DNA from: an uncultured Streptomyces sp.
GTDB lineage: Bacteria > Actinomycetota > Actinomycetes > Streptomycetales > Streptomycetaceae
Direction of reading: 5' to 3'
DNA: 64,000 bases
Assembly: GCF_947488945.1 (NCBI RefSeq)
Contig: NZ_CANLBS010000011.1
Coordinates: forward strand, 124,001 to 188,000
How positions within the stretch are numbered: position 1 is the first letter of the stretch; each line of letters opens with the position of its first letter. Shown piece after piece: positions 24,390 to 33,382 of this stretch. The notes beneath the pieces are model-generated. The model saw nothing but the letters and a program-made list of their open reading frames with translations, was not told where the DNA came from and ran no database searches. Made by a program: the position numbers and the translations under genes.

Positions 24390-25562
24390 ATGACCACCAC
24401 CACGCCTCTTCCGATCGTGCTGGCCGGCGCCCGCGGCCACGGCCGCTGGCACCTCGCCAACATCCGCCGCCTCCAGGACCTCGGAGTCGTCAGACTCGCC
24501 GGGATCTGCGAGCTGCGCCCGCTCGACGACGAGGAGCTCGGCGCGTTCGCCGCCGAACCGCCCCTGCAGTCGGCCGACTTCGGGGAACTCCTCGACACCA
24601 CCGGTGCCCGCGCGGCCGTCGTCTGCACACCGATCCAGACCCACACGGACCTGGCGCTGACCGCCGCCGGGCGGGGCGTCCACCTCCTGCTGGAGAAGCC
24701 GCCCGCTGCCTCCTGGGCCGACTTCGGCCGCATCCGCGAGGCGGTCGCGGCGGCCGGCACCGCCTGCCAGATCGGCTTCCAGTCGTTCGGCTCGCACGCC
24801 GTGACCGCCGTCCGCGCCCTCGTCGCGGACGGCGCGATCGGCACGGTGCGCGGCTACGGCGCCGCCGGCGCGTGGGTCCGCGACGAGGCGTACTACGGGC
24901 GCGCCCCCTGGGCCGGCCGACGCCGCATCGACGGCACGGACGTCGTGGACGGGGTGCTCACCAACCCGCTCGCGCACGCCGTCGCCACCGCCCTGGAACT
25001 CGCCGACCGGGGCACCGAACAGGATGTCGCGTCGGTCGAGACGGAACTCTTCCGCGCCCACGACATCGAGGCCGACGACACCAGCTGCGTCCGGATCACC
25101 ACCTCCGACGGCCTGCCCGTCACCGCCTCGGTCACCCTCTGCGCCGAGACGGCCGCCGAGCCGTACGTCGTCGTGCACGGCGACCGGGGCCGGATCACCT
25201 TCTGGTACAAGCAGGACCGGGTCCTGCTCCAGCGGGCCGGACACGGCCCCGAGGAGAGCGTGCACGGCCGCACCGACCTGCTGGAGAACCTGGCCGCGCA
25301 CCTGGCCGACGGCACCCCGCTCCTCGTGCCGCCGCACCGGACCGCCGCGTTCATGCGGGTGCTGGAGGCGGTGCGCACCGGGCCCGAGCCCACCGCGCTG
25401 CCCGCCGACGCCTGGCACACCGAGCCCGCCACCGGCACCACCGGCGTGCGGCGCGTGGTGCACGGCATCGACGCCGCCGTCGCCGCCGGCGCCGACACCC
25501 TCGCCCTCTACTCCGAACTCGGCGTCCCCTGGGCGCGGTCCCGCGAGGTGAGCGCGTCATGA
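24390..25562 (+). CDS. Gfo/Idh/MocA-family oxidoreductase (pectin operon)
   Basis: 390 residues. The N-terminal Rossmann fold has an altered glycine loop, AGARGHGRWH (12-21), followed by VCTPIQTH and the family signature LLEKPPAA near 92-100 in which the Lys contacts cofactor and substrate. The C-terminal half is the Gfo/Idh beta-sheet domain. Such enzymes oxidise or reduce a ring carbon of sugars or sugar acids with NAD(P). The ATG at 24390 is 52 bases past the permease stop, and its end overlaps the next gene (ATGA). Substrate unknown; the operon suggests a pectin-derived sugar. Confidence 0.85.
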   Translation: MTTTTPLPIVLAGARGHGRWHLANIRRLQDLGVVRLAGICELRPLDDEELGAFAAEPPLQSADFGELLDTTGARAAVVCTPIQTHTDLALTAAGRGVHLLLEKPPAASWADFGRIREAVAAAGTACQIGFQSFGSHAVTAVRALVADGAIGTVRGYGAAGAWVRDEAYYGRAPWAGRRRIDGTDVVDGVLTNPLAHAVATALELADRGTEQDVASVETELFRAHDIEADDTSCVRITTSDGLPVTASVTLCAETAAEPYVVVHGDRGRITFWYKQDRVLLQRAGHGPEESVHGRTDLLENLAAHLADGTPLLVPPHRTAAFMRVLEAVRTGPEPTALPADAWHTEPATGTTGVRRVVHGIDAAVAAGADTLALYSELGVPWARSREVSAS

Positions 25563-26386
25563 CCACCGCCACCCTGAGCTGTGCGGGACGGCCCGTCGGC
25601 CGCTACAGCTTCGCCCCCGACGACCCGGCGGCGCGCCCCTACCTGCACCCGGTCACCACCCTCGCCGGGGTGCCCGTCACCGAGGAACGGCCCGCCGACC
25701 ACATCCACCACCTCGGCGCCTCCGTCGCGGTGCCGGACGTCGCCGGGCACAACTTCTGGGGCGGCCGGACCTTCGTCCGCGGGCAGGGCCCCACCGAACT
25801 GGACAACCACGGCGTCCAGCGCCACCTCGGCTGGAAGCTCCGCGACCCGGACGGCTTCGTGGAGGAGCTGAGCTGGGAGGCCGACGGCGTCGAACTGCTG
25901 CGTGAGCACCGGACGGTGGCGGTCATCGGGGTGTCGGACACCGCCTGGGCGCTCGACTTCTCCTTCTCCCTCACCAACCGGGGCACCGCCCCCCTGTCCA
26001 TCGGCAGCCCCGCCACCAACGGCCGCCCCGGCGCCGGATACGGCGGCTTCTTCTGGCGCGCCCCGAAGGAGGACACCGCTCCCGACGTCTTCAGCGGCAC
26101 GCGGGAGGGCGAGGAGGCGGTGCACGGCAGACCCGCCGACTGGCTGGCGCTGGCCGGCCGTGACTGGACGCTGGTGTTCGCCGGCGCGACCGAGGAGACC
26201 CGGCGCGACCCGTGGTTCGTCCGCACCGCCGAGTACCCCGGCGTCGGCTCGTCGCTCGCCGCCGAGCACCGCCTGCCGGTCGCACCGGGCGCCACCGTGG
26301 TGCGCCGGGTCGTGACCGTCGTCGCCGACGGCCGGCTCGACCGGGACGCCGCCGCCGCGCTGGTGCGCAAGGTGGTGACGGCGTGA
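25559..26386 (+). CDS. PmoA-like (DUF6807-type) protein
   Basis: 275 residues, cytoplasmic. The sequence HPVTTLAGVPVTEERPADHI then HHLGASVAVPDVAGHNFWGG matches the group loosely named methane oxygenase PmoA in annotations; it has nothing to do with methane in this setting. The HIHHLG and later GGFFWRAPK segments are conserved in these proteins, which often sit next to Gfo/Idh oxidoreductases in sugar operons. It overlaps both neighbours (ATGA before, GTGA after), so three proteins Gfo/Idh, PmoA-like and GH43 are translationally chained. The activity is not known to me; a carbohydrate-related role is inferred from context. Confidence 0.8.
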   Translation: MTTATLSCAGRPVGRYSFAPDDPAARPYLHPVTTLAGVPVTEERPADHIHHLGASVAVPDVAGHNFWGGRTFVRGQGPTELDNHGVQRHLGWKLRDPDGFVEELSWEADGVELLREHRTVAVIGVSDTAWALDFSFSLTNRGTAPLSIGSPATNGRPGAGYGGFFWRAPKEDTAPDVFSGTREGEEAVHGRPADWLALAGRDWTLVFAGATEETRRDPWFVRTAEYPGVGSSLAAEHRLPVAPGATVVRRVVTVVADGRLDRDAAAALVRKVVTA

Positions 26387-27957
26387 ACCCGCCCTGGACC
26401 GCCGACCTCGGCGACGGCACCTACCGCAACCCGGTGCTGAACGCCGACTGGTCCGACCCCGACGTCGTCCGCGTCGGCGACGACTACTACCTCACCGCCT
26501 CCAGCTTCGGCCGCGCCCCCGGCCTGCCGCTGCTGCACTCGCGCGACCTGGTGAACTGGACGCTCGTCGGCCACGCGCTCGAACGCCTGGAGCCCGCCGC
26601 GGACTTCGCGGTGCCCCGGCACGACTGCGGGGTGTGGGCGCCGTCCCTGCGCCACCACGACGGACGGTTCTGGATCTTCTGGGGCGACCCCGACCACGGC
26701 ATCCAGCAGGTCAACGCCCCCGACGTGCGCGGACCGTGGACCGCCCCGCACCTGGTCAAGGCGGGCAAGGGCCTGATCGACGCCTGTCCGCTCTGGGACG
26801 AGGAGACCGGCGAGGCGTACCTGGTGCACGCCTGGGCGAAGTCCCGCTCCGGGATCAAGAACCGCCTCACCGGCCACCGGATGAGCCCCGACGGGCGCGA
26901 ACTGCTCGACGAGGGCAAGACGCTCGTCGACGCCGACACGATCCCCGGCTGGTTCACCCTCGAAGGCCCCAAGCTCTACCGCCGGGACGGCCACTTCTGG
27001 ATCTTCGCCCCGGCCGGCGGGGTGGAGACCGGCTGGCAGGGCGCCTTCCGCTCCCGCGACTTCTTCGGACCGTACGACGAACGCGTGGTGCTCGCCCAGG
27101 GCGACACCGACGTCAACGGCCCCCACCAGGGCGGCTGGGTCTCCACGCCCCAGGGCGAGGACTGGTTCCTGCACTTCCAGGCCCGCGGGCCCTACGGCCG
27201 GGTGGTCCACCTCCAGCCGATGCGCTGGGACGCCGACGGCTGGCCGGTGATCGGGGACGACGGCGTCCCCGTCGCCGTGCACCGCAAGCCGCGCACGCCC
27301 GCGCCGCCCGACGGAGTCCCCGGCGCACCGGCCTCCTCGGACGACTTCCCGGGCGGACGGTTCGGCCGCCAGTGGCAGTGGACCGCCAACCCGCGCCCCG
27401 GCCTGACCGTCGCGCACGCCGGGGACGGCCTGCGGCTGGCCTGTGTGCGCACGGCGCACGCCGACGACCTGCGGACCCTGCCGCACGTCCTGGTCCAGCG
27501 GCTGCCCGCCGAGACGTTCACCGTGGAGACGGAACTGACGCTGGACGGCGGGGAGCCGGGCGCCAAAGCCGGACTGGCGGTGCTCGGCGACGCGTTCTCC
27601 TGGATCGGCCTGGAGAACGCCGCCGACGGGACCGCCCGCCTGGTGCACCGGTACGCGGAGACGGGCGCGCCCCGCGAGCGCGACGCCGCGCACGACCGGC
27701 CGGCCCCCGGACGGCGGGCCCGGCTGCGCGTCGAGGTGTCCGCCGGCGCCCGGTGCCGCTTCCTCGCCGACACCGGCGACGGCTTCCGGCCCTCGGGCCA
27801 GGTCTTCGCCGCCACCCCGTGGCGGTGGGTCGGCGCGCTGCTCGGCCTGTTCGCCACCGCCCCCGAGGGGACGGGCCCGGCGGGCACCGCCACCTTCACC
27901 GCGTTCCGCACCGCCGCCCCGCCCGAACGACCCGCCCGAGCTGCCCGACCCGCCTGA
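26383..27957 (+). CDS. Intracellular glycoside hydrolase family 43 enzyme
   Basis: 524 residues, no signal peptide, so it acts on imported oligosaccharides. The five-bladed propeller carries GH43 hallmarks: the catalytic base in DWSDPDVV (Asp25), VWAPSLRHHDGRFWIFWGD, a DACPLWDEE segment supplying the pKa-modulating Asp, and the acid Glu194 in FTLEGPKLY. From about residue 330 a C-terminal beta-sandwich (DDFPGGRFGRQWQW onward) follows, as in many GH43 arabinofuranosidases/xylosidases. The enzyme likely releases arabinose, galactose or xylose from pectic side chains; the bond specificity cannot be read here. Starts at a GTG overlapping the previous stop. Confidence 0.88.
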   Translation: MNPPWTADLGDGTYRNPVLNADWSDPDVVRVGDDYYLTASSFGRAPGLPLLHSRDLVNWTLVGHALERLEPAADFAVPRHDCGVWAPSLRHHDGRFWIFWGDPDHGIQQVNAPDVRGPWTAPHLVKAGKGLIDACPLWDEETGEAYLVHAWAKSRSGIKNRLTGHRMSPDGRELLDEGKTLVDADTIPGWFTLEGPKLYRRDGHFWIFAPAGGVETGWQGAFRSRDFFGPYDERVVLAQGDTDVNGPHQGGWVSTPQGEDWFLHFQARGPYGRVVHLQPMRWDADGWPVIGDDGVPVAVHRKPRTPAPPDGVPGAPASSDDFPGGRFGRQWQWTANPRPGLTVAHAGDGLRLACVRTAHADDLRTLPHVLVQRLPAETFTVETELTLDGGEPGAKAGLAVLGDAFSWIGLENAADGTARLVHRYAETGAPRERDAAHDRPAPGRRARLRVEVSAGARCRFLADTGDGFRPSGQVFAATPWRWVGALLGLFATAPEGTGPAGTATFTAFRTAAPPERPARAARPA

Positions 27958-28038
27958 CCGCCGCACCGCTGACCCACCGCACCGCTCACGCACCGCACCC
28001 AGCACGGACCCGTACGCACCGCTCGTAGGAGAACTGCA

Positions 28039-29145
28039 ATGACGCACCTCCGCACCACGCGCACCCGGGCGAGAACCATGGCCCCGGTCCTCGCGCTCGC
28101 CGCCGCCTTCCTGATACCGGCTGTCCCCGACGCCGTGGCGGCCCAGGCGCCGGCCGGGGCCGCCGGAGCCCCGCACGGGCACGGCCGCGCCACCGTCCTG
28201 AACGTCCCCCGCGACTACCCGACCGTGCAGGCGGCCGTGGACGCCGTGCCGGAGGGCAACGACCGGCGGGTCGTCGTCCGGATCGCGCCCGGCACCTACC
28301 GCGAACACGTCCGGATCGGCAAGAACAAGCCGTACGTCTCCTTCGAGGGGACCGGCCGCCACCGCGACGACACCGTCATCGTGTTCAACACCCCCAACGG
28401 CGAACTCAAGCCGGACGGCACCACGGTCGGATCCTCCGGCAGCGCGACCGTGCTGGTCGAGGGACACGACTTCACCGCCCGCCACCTCACCTTCGCCAAC
28501 GACTTCGACGAAGCCGCGGTGGAGATCAGCGGGGAACAGGCCCTCGCCGTGAAGACCACCGGCGACCGGGTGACGTTCACCGACACCGCCTTCCTCGGCA
28601 ACCAGGACACCCTGATGACCGACACCCCCGCCCTCACCACCAAGGCCCGGGTGTACATCGAGGACTCGTACATCGAGGGCGACGTCGACTTCATCTACGG
28701 CCGCGCCACCACGGTGATCGAGCGCTCCGTGATCAAGGCGCTGAGCCGTGGCGACGCCGCCAACAACGGCTACATCACCGCCGCCTCGACCTGGAAGGAC
28801 AACCCGTACGGCATCCTCATCACCCGCTCCCGGGTGATCAGCGACGCCCCCGCCGGGACCTTCCACCTCGGCCGGCCCTGGCACCCGAGCGGCAACCCCG
28901 ACGCCGTCGGCCAGGTCCTGATCCGGCAGACCTCGCTGCCCGCCGCCGTCAAGGCGAGCCCGTGGACCGACATGAGCGGCTTCTCCTGGCGGGACGCCCG
29001 GTTCACCGAGTACCGCAACACCGGCCCCGGCTCGGCGGTCACCGCCGACCGGCCCCAGATGTCCCCGGCCGACGCCGCGCAGCACGAGGTGGGCGACTAC
29101 CTCGCCGGCGACGACGCCTGGGCACCGCACCGCGCACGGCACTGA
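28039..29145 (+). CDS. Secreted pectin methylesterase (CE8)
   Basis: 368 residues with an N-terminal signal peptide (basic start, hydrophobic core, VAA-type site near 36). The right-handed beta-helix carries the CE8 motifs: GTYREHV, GEQALAV, GNQDT (187-191, acid Asp190), DVDFIYG (215-221, nucleophile Asp217) and LGRPW. It removes methyl groups from homogalacturonan, preparing it for the two pectate lyases encoded nearby. An AGGAGAA site precedes the ATG. It lies mid-operon after the intracellular GH43 gene. Confidence 0.93.
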   Translation: MTHLRTTRTRARTMAPVLALAAAFLIPAVPDAVAAQAPAGAAGAPHGHGRATVLNVPRDYPTVQAAVDAVPEGNDRRVVVRIAPGTYREHVRIGKNKPYVSFEGTGRHRDDTVIVFNTPNGELKPDGTTVGSSGSATVLVEGHDFTARHLTFANDFDEAAVEISGEQALAVKTTGDRVTFTDTAFLGNQDTLMTDTPALTTKARVYIEDSYIEGDVDFIYGRATTVIERSVIKALSRGDAANNGYITAASTWKDNPYGILITRSRVISDAPAGTFHLGRPWHPSGNPDAVGQVLIRQTSLPAAVKASPWTDMSGFSWRDARFTEYRNTGPGSAVTADRPQMSPADAAQHEVGDYLAGDDAWAPHRARH

Positions 29146-29199
29146 ACGCCCCCCACGCACGCCACCAACCTTCCGACACCGATGAGAGAAGAGCCGACC

Positions 29200-30534
29200 A
29201 TGAACATCTCGAAGAGCAACCGGGGGCGCGCCACGGCAGCGGTCTCGCTGGCGGCGGTACTGGCGCTGACGGCCACCGCGTGCGGTGACGACGGCAGCGG
29301 GTCCGGCGACGAGGGCAGCGGCAAGGGCGAGATCACCTTCTGGGACAACAACGGCGGTCCGCGCACCGAGGTGTGGACCGAGATCATCGCCGACTTCGAG
29401 AAGGCGAACCCCGACATCAAGGTGAAGTACGTCCCGATCCCGATCGCGGACGTGCAGTCGAAGTACGACACCGCCATCGCCGGCGGCGGCCTGCCGGACG
29501 TCGGCGGCGTCGGCACCGCCTACCTCGCCAACATCGTCTCCCAGGAGGCGCTCGACCCGCTCACCGAGCGGATCGAGGGCTCGTCGCTCAAGGGCAAGCT
29601 CGTCGAGGGCATGGTCGCGAGCGTCAAGGACGCGGCCGGCCGCGGCGACGACCTGTACACCGTCCCGACCTCCGCGAACAACGGCACCCTCTGGTACCGG
29701 ACCGACCTGTTCAAGGCGGCCGGCCTGGAGGCGCCCACCACCTGGAAGCAGTTCTACGAGGCGGCGGACAAGCTCACCGACGCCAAGAACAACAAGTTCG
29801 GCTACACCATCCGCGGCGGCGCCGGCTCCATCGCCCAGGCCCTGGACGCCACCTACGGCCAGTCCGGGATCACCGAGTTCTGGAACGGCGACAAGACCAC
29901 CCTCAACGACCCGAAGAACGTCGACGCGCTGACGAAGTACGCGGCGCTGTTCAAGAAGAACACGCCGTCCGCCGACGTCAACAACGACTTCACCAAGATG
30001 GTCGCCCAGTGGGACACCGGCACCATCGGGATGCTCAGCCACAACCTCGGTTCCTACCAGGACCACCTGAAGGCCCTCGGTGAGGACAAGTTCGCCGGCA
30101 TACCCAACCCGATCGGTGACGGCGGCACCCGCGTCCAGGTCTCCAACCCGGTCGACGGCCTCGGCCTCTTCCGCACCAGCAAGAACAAGACGGCGGCCTG
30201 GAAGTTCATCGAGTTCGCCGCCTCGCACGAGTCCAACAGCAAGTGGAACGAGTCGGCCGGCGCCATCCCCGCCAACACCGAGGCCGCCAAGGACCCGTGG
30301 ATCACCGAGTCCGCGTCCACGTCGGCCGCGGCCACCTCGCTCACCGACGGCTCCACCAAGATCGTCAACCTGCCGTACTACCTGCCCGACTGGAACAACA
30401 TCAGCAAGGCCGACAACGAGCCGGAGTTCCAGAAGCTGCTGCTCGGCAAGGTCACGGCGAAGCAGTTCCTCGACAAGATCGCCGAGGAGCTGAACGCCGC
30501 GCAGAAGGAGTGGAAGGAGCTGGGCAACGGCTGA
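29200..30534 (+). CDS. ABC transporter sugar-binding lipoprotein (pectin operon)
   Basis: 444 residues. Lipobox TATAC with acylated Cys28 follows a typical signal; a Gly/Ser/Asp linker leads into the solute-binding fold (GEITFWDNNGGPRTEVWTEIIADFEKANPDIKVKY). It captures oligosaccharides outside the membrane and hands them to the two permeases encoded at 22.5-24.3 kb. GAGAAGAG lies before the ATG at 29200. A 10-bp hairpin downstream may stabilise the upstream part of the mRNA, commonly used to raise binding-protein levels. Family 1 type extracellular binding protein; ligand inferred from context. Confidence 0.92.
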   Translation: MNISKSNRGRATAAVSLAAVLALTATACGDDGSGSGDEGSGKGEITFWDNNGGPRTEVWTEIIADFEKANPDIKVKYVPIPIADVQSKYDTAIAGGGLPDVGGVGTAYLANIVSQEALDPLTERIEGSSLKGKLVEGMVASVKDAAGRGDDLYTVPTSANNGTLWYRTDLFKAAGLEAPTTWKQFYEAADKLTDAKNNKFGYTIRGGAGSIAQALDATYGQSGITEFWNGDKTTLNDPKNVDALTKYAALFKKNTPSADVNNDFTKMVAQWDTGTIGMLSHNLGSYQDHLKALGEDKFAGIPNPIGDGGTRVQVSNPVDGLGLFRTSKNKTAAWKFIEFAASHESNSKWNESAGAIPANTEAAKDPWITESASTSAAATSLTDGSTKIVNLPYYLPDWNNISKADNEPEFQKLLLGKVTAKQFLDKIAEELNAAQKEWKELGNG

Positions 30535-30647
30535 GCCGTCCCCGCACCCCACCGCTCCACCCCGGTGAACGGGGAGCCGGCGGCGGCCGGAGAAGACCCC
30601 TCCGCCGGCCCCTCACCCCGCGTGCGCCCCGCGCGCACGCCACGCAC

Positions 30648-30673
30648 GCGCGGCCCTTCACGGAGGGCCGCGC
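30648..30673 (+). promoter_or_regulatory. Intercistronic hairpin after the binding-protein gene
   Basis: GCGCGGCCCT-TCACGG-AGGGCCGCGC, perfect 10-bp stem, within the 173-bp gap between the binding protein and the acetylesterase. It could be a partial terminator or an mRNA stabiliser. Confidence 0.5.
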
Positions 30674-30707
30674 CCGCAAGCACCCCTTCCGAGAAGGGCA
30701 GTCACCC

Positions 30708-31541
30708 ATGACGCTCCACCGCAGACGGGTGGTGACCGCGCTCGCGGCGCTGCCGCCGATCCTCGCCGCCGCCACCGCGCCGGCCCTGGCACACGGAGGC
30801 GGCAACCGCCCCCGCCCGCTGACGCTGCACATCGCCGGCGACTCCACCGCCGCCCAGAAGTACTCCGACGCGGCCCCCGAGACGGGCTGGGGCATGGCCC
30901 TCCCGTTCTTCCTCCGGCCGGACGTCCGGGTCGCCAACCATGCGATGAACGGCCGCAGTTCGAAGAGCTTCATCGACGAGGGCCGGCTCGACGCCCTCCT
31001 CGCCGGGGTCCGCCCCGGAGACCTGGTCCTCGTCCAGTTCGGCCACAACGACGAGAAGACCGAGGACCCGGCGCGCGGCACCGACCCGCACACCACCTTC
31101 CCGCAGTACCTCCGCCAGTACCTGGACGGCGCCCGCGCCCGCCGGGCCCGGCCGGTCCTGATCACCCCGGTCGAGCGGCGCCGGTTCGCCGAGGACGGCA
31201 CCGCCAAGCCCACCCACGGTGAGTACCCGGCGGCGATGCGCGCGCTGGCCGCCGAGGAACGCGTCCCGCTGATCGACGCCCAGGCCCTCACCCTCGCCCT
31301 GTGGCAGCGGCTCGGCCCGACCGTCACGCAGGACTGGTTCAACTGGGTGGAACCGGGGGAGTCCCCCAACTACCCCGCGGGCAAGCAGGACAACACCCAC
31401 TTCCAGCCGCTGGGCGCCGTCGAGGTGGCCCGCGTCACCGCCCGCGCCCTGCGCGGCGCGCGCCTCCTGGAACCCCGCGACCTGCGCCGGCTCGACGCCC
31501 CGGTGCCCCCGTCGCTCATCAGCTGGCCCGACCCGGTCTGA
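30708..31541 (+). CDS. Secreted rhamnogalacturonan acetylesterase (SGNH/CE12)
   Basis: 277 residues with an Arg-rich signal peptide ending near LAHGG. SGNH hydrolase blocks are complete: block I GDS with Ser46, block II NHAMNGRSS, block III GHND (112-115) and the catalytic DNTH (Asp228, His231). This layout, with the GHNDE and DNTHF elements, is that of rhamnogalacturonan acetylesterases, which deacetylate the rhamnogalacturonan I backbone outside the cell. GAGAAGG precedes the ATG. It follows the binding protein in the pectin operon and precedes the PL1 lyase. Confidence 0.9.
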   Translation: MTLHRRRVVTALAALPPILAAATAPALAHGGGNRPRPLTLHIAGDSTAAQKYSDAAPETGWGMALPFFLRPDVRVANHAMNGRSSKSFIDEGRLDALLAGVRPGDLVLVQFGHNDEKTEDPARGTDPHTTFPQYLRQYLDGARARRARPVLITPVERRRFAEDGTAKPTHGEYPAAMRALAAEERVPLIDAQALTLALWQRLGPTVTQDWFNWVEPGESPNYPAGKQDNTHFQPLGAVEVARVTARALRGARLLEPRDLRRLDAPVPPSLISWPDPV

Positions 31542-31647
31542 CACCGGTCCGGCCCGCGCCCCCGGACCCGGCCCGCCGCCCGACGGCCCGCCGCGCCGGG
31601 ACGCGCACCCGCACGTCTCCCATCCGTAACTGAGTCAAGGAACCGTC

Positions 31648-32979
31648 ATGCCCGCACGCACGAACCACGTCCGCGCCGCCGCCGTGGTGCTGGGCTGCGC
31701 CTCGCTGGCGCTCGCCGTCACGGTGCCCGCCCAGGCCGCCCACCACCCGAAGCCCTCGCACAAGTCCGCCGACCGCGCCGTGCTGCCGGCCGGCGACGGC
31801 TGGGCCTCCGCCGACGGCTCCACCACGGGCGGCTCCGCCGCCACCCCCGACCACGTCTACACGGTCACCAACCGCGCCGAGCTGATCGCCGCGTTCGAGG
31901 ACGCCGGCGACGCCCCCAAGATCGTCCGGGTGGTCGGCACCGTCCACGGCAACGCCGACGCCGAGGGCAGGCCGCTGGACTGCTCGGCGTACGAGACCGG
32001 CGGCTACACGCTGGAGAAGTACCTGGAGGCCTACGACCCGGCGACCTGGGGCACCGAGGAGGTGCCCTCCGGCCCGCTGGAGGACGCCCGCGCCGCGTCC
32101 GCCGTCGCCCAGAGCAAGGCGGTCAACGTCAAGGTCCCCTCCAACACCACCCTCATCGGGGTCGGCGACGACGCGACCGTCATCGGCGCCAGCCTCCAGA
32201 TCAGGGGCGTCTCCAACGTCATCGTCCGCAACCTCTCCTTCGAGGACACCTACGACTGCTTCCCGCAGTGGGACCCGACCGACGGAGCCACCGGCGCCTG
32301 GAACTCCGAGTACGACAACCTGGTCGTCTACGGCTCGACCCACGTCTGGGTCGACCACAACACCTTCAGCGACGGCGACCGCCCCGACTCCGCCCAGCCC
32401 AGGTACTTCGGCGAGATCTACCAGCAGCACGACGGGCTCTTCGACATCGTGCGCGGCGCCGACCTCGTCACCGTCTCGTGGAACGTCCTGAAGAACCACG
32501 ACAAGACGATGCTCATCGGCAACAGCGACAGCGCCGGGGCGGACGACCGGGGCAAGCTGCGCGTCACCCTGCACCACAACCTGTTCCAGGACGTGAAGGA
32601 GCGCGCCCCCCGCGTCCGCTTCGGGCAGGTCGACTCGTACAACAACCACTTCGTCGTCACGCCGGGCAGCGCCTACGGCTACACCTACGGCATCGGCATC
32701 GAGTCCCGGCTCGTCGCGGAGCACAACGCGTTCACCGTGCCGAAGGGCTTCGACGCGGCGACCATCCTCAAGAAGTGGAAGGAAGCCCCGCTCACCGCCG
32801 CCGACAACTACGTCAACGGCCGCAAGACCGACCTGATCGCCGTCCACAACGCGGGCGTTCCCGCCGAGCAGCTCGCTTCGGGCGCCGGCTGGACGCCCAC
32901 CCTCCGCACCAGGGTCGACCGCCCGCAGGCGGTCCCCGCCCTGGTGCGCAACGGCGCGGGGGCCGGCAACCACTGCTGA
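31648..32979 (+). CDS. Secreted pectate lyase (PL1)
   Basis: 443 residues with a signal peptide cleaved near AQAAHH. The parallel beta-helix carries the PL1 signature HVWVDHNTFSDG (from His232) with Ca-binding Asp residues, and the catalytic Arg in RAPRVRFG (319-326). It cleaves alpha-1,4-galacturonan by beta-elimination. AAGG precedes the ATG. It is the last gene of the long pectin operon; downstream lies a cluster of perfect hairpins before the convergent PL3 gene. Confidence 0.93.
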   Translation: MPARTNHVRAAAVVLGCASLALAVTVPAQAAHHPKPSHKSADRAVLPAGDGWASADGSTTGGSAATPDHVYTVTNRAELIAAFEDAGDAPKIVRVVGTVHGNADAEGRPLDCSAYETGGYTLEKYLEAYDPATWGTEEVPSGPLEDARAASAVAQSKAVNVKVPSNTTLIGVGDDATVIGASLQIRGVSNVIVRNLSFEDTYDCFPQWDPTDGATGAWNSEYDNLVVYGSTHVWVDHNTFSDGDRPDSAQPRYFGEIYQQHDGLFDIVRGADLVTVSWNVLKNHDKTMLIGNSDSAGADDRGKLRVTLHHNLFQDVKERAPRVRFGQVDSYNNHFVVTPGSAYGYTYGIGIESRLVAEHNAFTVPKGFDAATILKKWKEAPLTAADNYVNGRKTDLIAVHNAGVPAEQLASGAGWTPTLRTRVDRPQAVPALVRNGAGAGNHC

Positions 32980-33007
32980 CCCCCGACGGGCCCCGGCGGG
33001 GGCCCCA

Positions 33008-33045
33008 CCACGGCCGACGGGTCCGGCGGGATCCGTCGGCCGTGG
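33008..33045. terminator. Hairpin 1, terminator of the pectin operon
   Basis: CCACGGCCGACGG-N12-CCGTCGGCCGTGG, perfect 13-bp stem 29 bases past the PL1 stop. Confidence 0.75.
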
Positions 33046-33079
33046 CGTGTGCGCGGACGGCAGCCGGTAGTGCGCAGAA

Positions 33080-33140
33080 CGCAGCCCTGAGCCCGGAGCA
33101 CGTAGTCCTGAGCCCGGAGCCGCAGCCCCGAGCCCGGAGG
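33080..33140. repeat. Three-copy 20-bp direct repeat
   Basis: Units at 33080-33099, 33101-33120 and 33121-33140 all end in GAGCCCGGAG and start CGYAG; each is about 17 of 20 bases identical to the next. Confidence 0.75.
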
Positions 33141-33178
33141 GCGTGCGGGTCTGCCAGAGGGTGTACAAGACGGCACAG

Positions 33179-33209
33179 GTGCGCCGGTGCGCGGGGCGCA
33201 CCGGCGCAC
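33179..33209. terminator. Hairpin 2
   Basis: GTGCGCCGGTGCGC-GGG-GCGCACCGGCGCAC, perfect 14-bp stem with a three-base loop. Confidence 0.7.
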
Positions 33210-33256
33210 GCCCGTGTGCATGCGTACGCCGATGCGCCCCGCGCACGGGACAGCGA

Positions 33257-33286
33257 CGGCCGGGGGTCCCGCCGGACCCCCGGCCG
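33257..33286. terminator. Hairpin 3
   Basis: CGGCCGGGGGTCC-CGCC-GGACCCCCGGCCG, perfect 13-bp stem with a CGCC loop. Confidence 0.7.
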
Positions 33287-33289
33287 CCG

Positions 33290-33317
33290 GACCGGAGGTC
33301 CCGCCGGACCTCCGGTC
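33290..33317. terminator. Hairpin 4
   Basis: GACCGGAGGTCC-CGCC-GGACCTCCGGTC, perfect 12-bp stem with the same GGTCC-CGCC-GGACC tip as hairpin 3, three bases after it. Confidence 0.7.
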
Positions 33318-33322
33318 GTCCA

Positions 33323-33342
33323 GGCCGGGCGGCTGCCCGGCC
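33323..33342. terminator. Hairpin 5
   Basis: GGCCGGGC-GGCT-GCCCGGCC, perfect 8-bp stem. Confidence 0.55.
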
Positions 33343-33382
33343 CGGTGCCCGCGCGCCCGTGTCAGGACGGATGCGCGGGGGG

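Noticed and set aside
25559..26386. Methane monooxygenase subunit suggested by the PmoA family name
   Set aside because: The protein is soluble, lacks copper-site or membrane features and sits in a sugar operon; the name is a historical annotation label.
25639..30552. 1637-codon minus-strand open frame
   Set aside because: Antisense shadow of PmoA-like, GH43, pectinesterase and binding-protein genes, all of which have clear family motifs.
33080..33140. CRISPR-like array
   Set aside because: Only three contiguous 20-bp units with no spacers and no cas genes.
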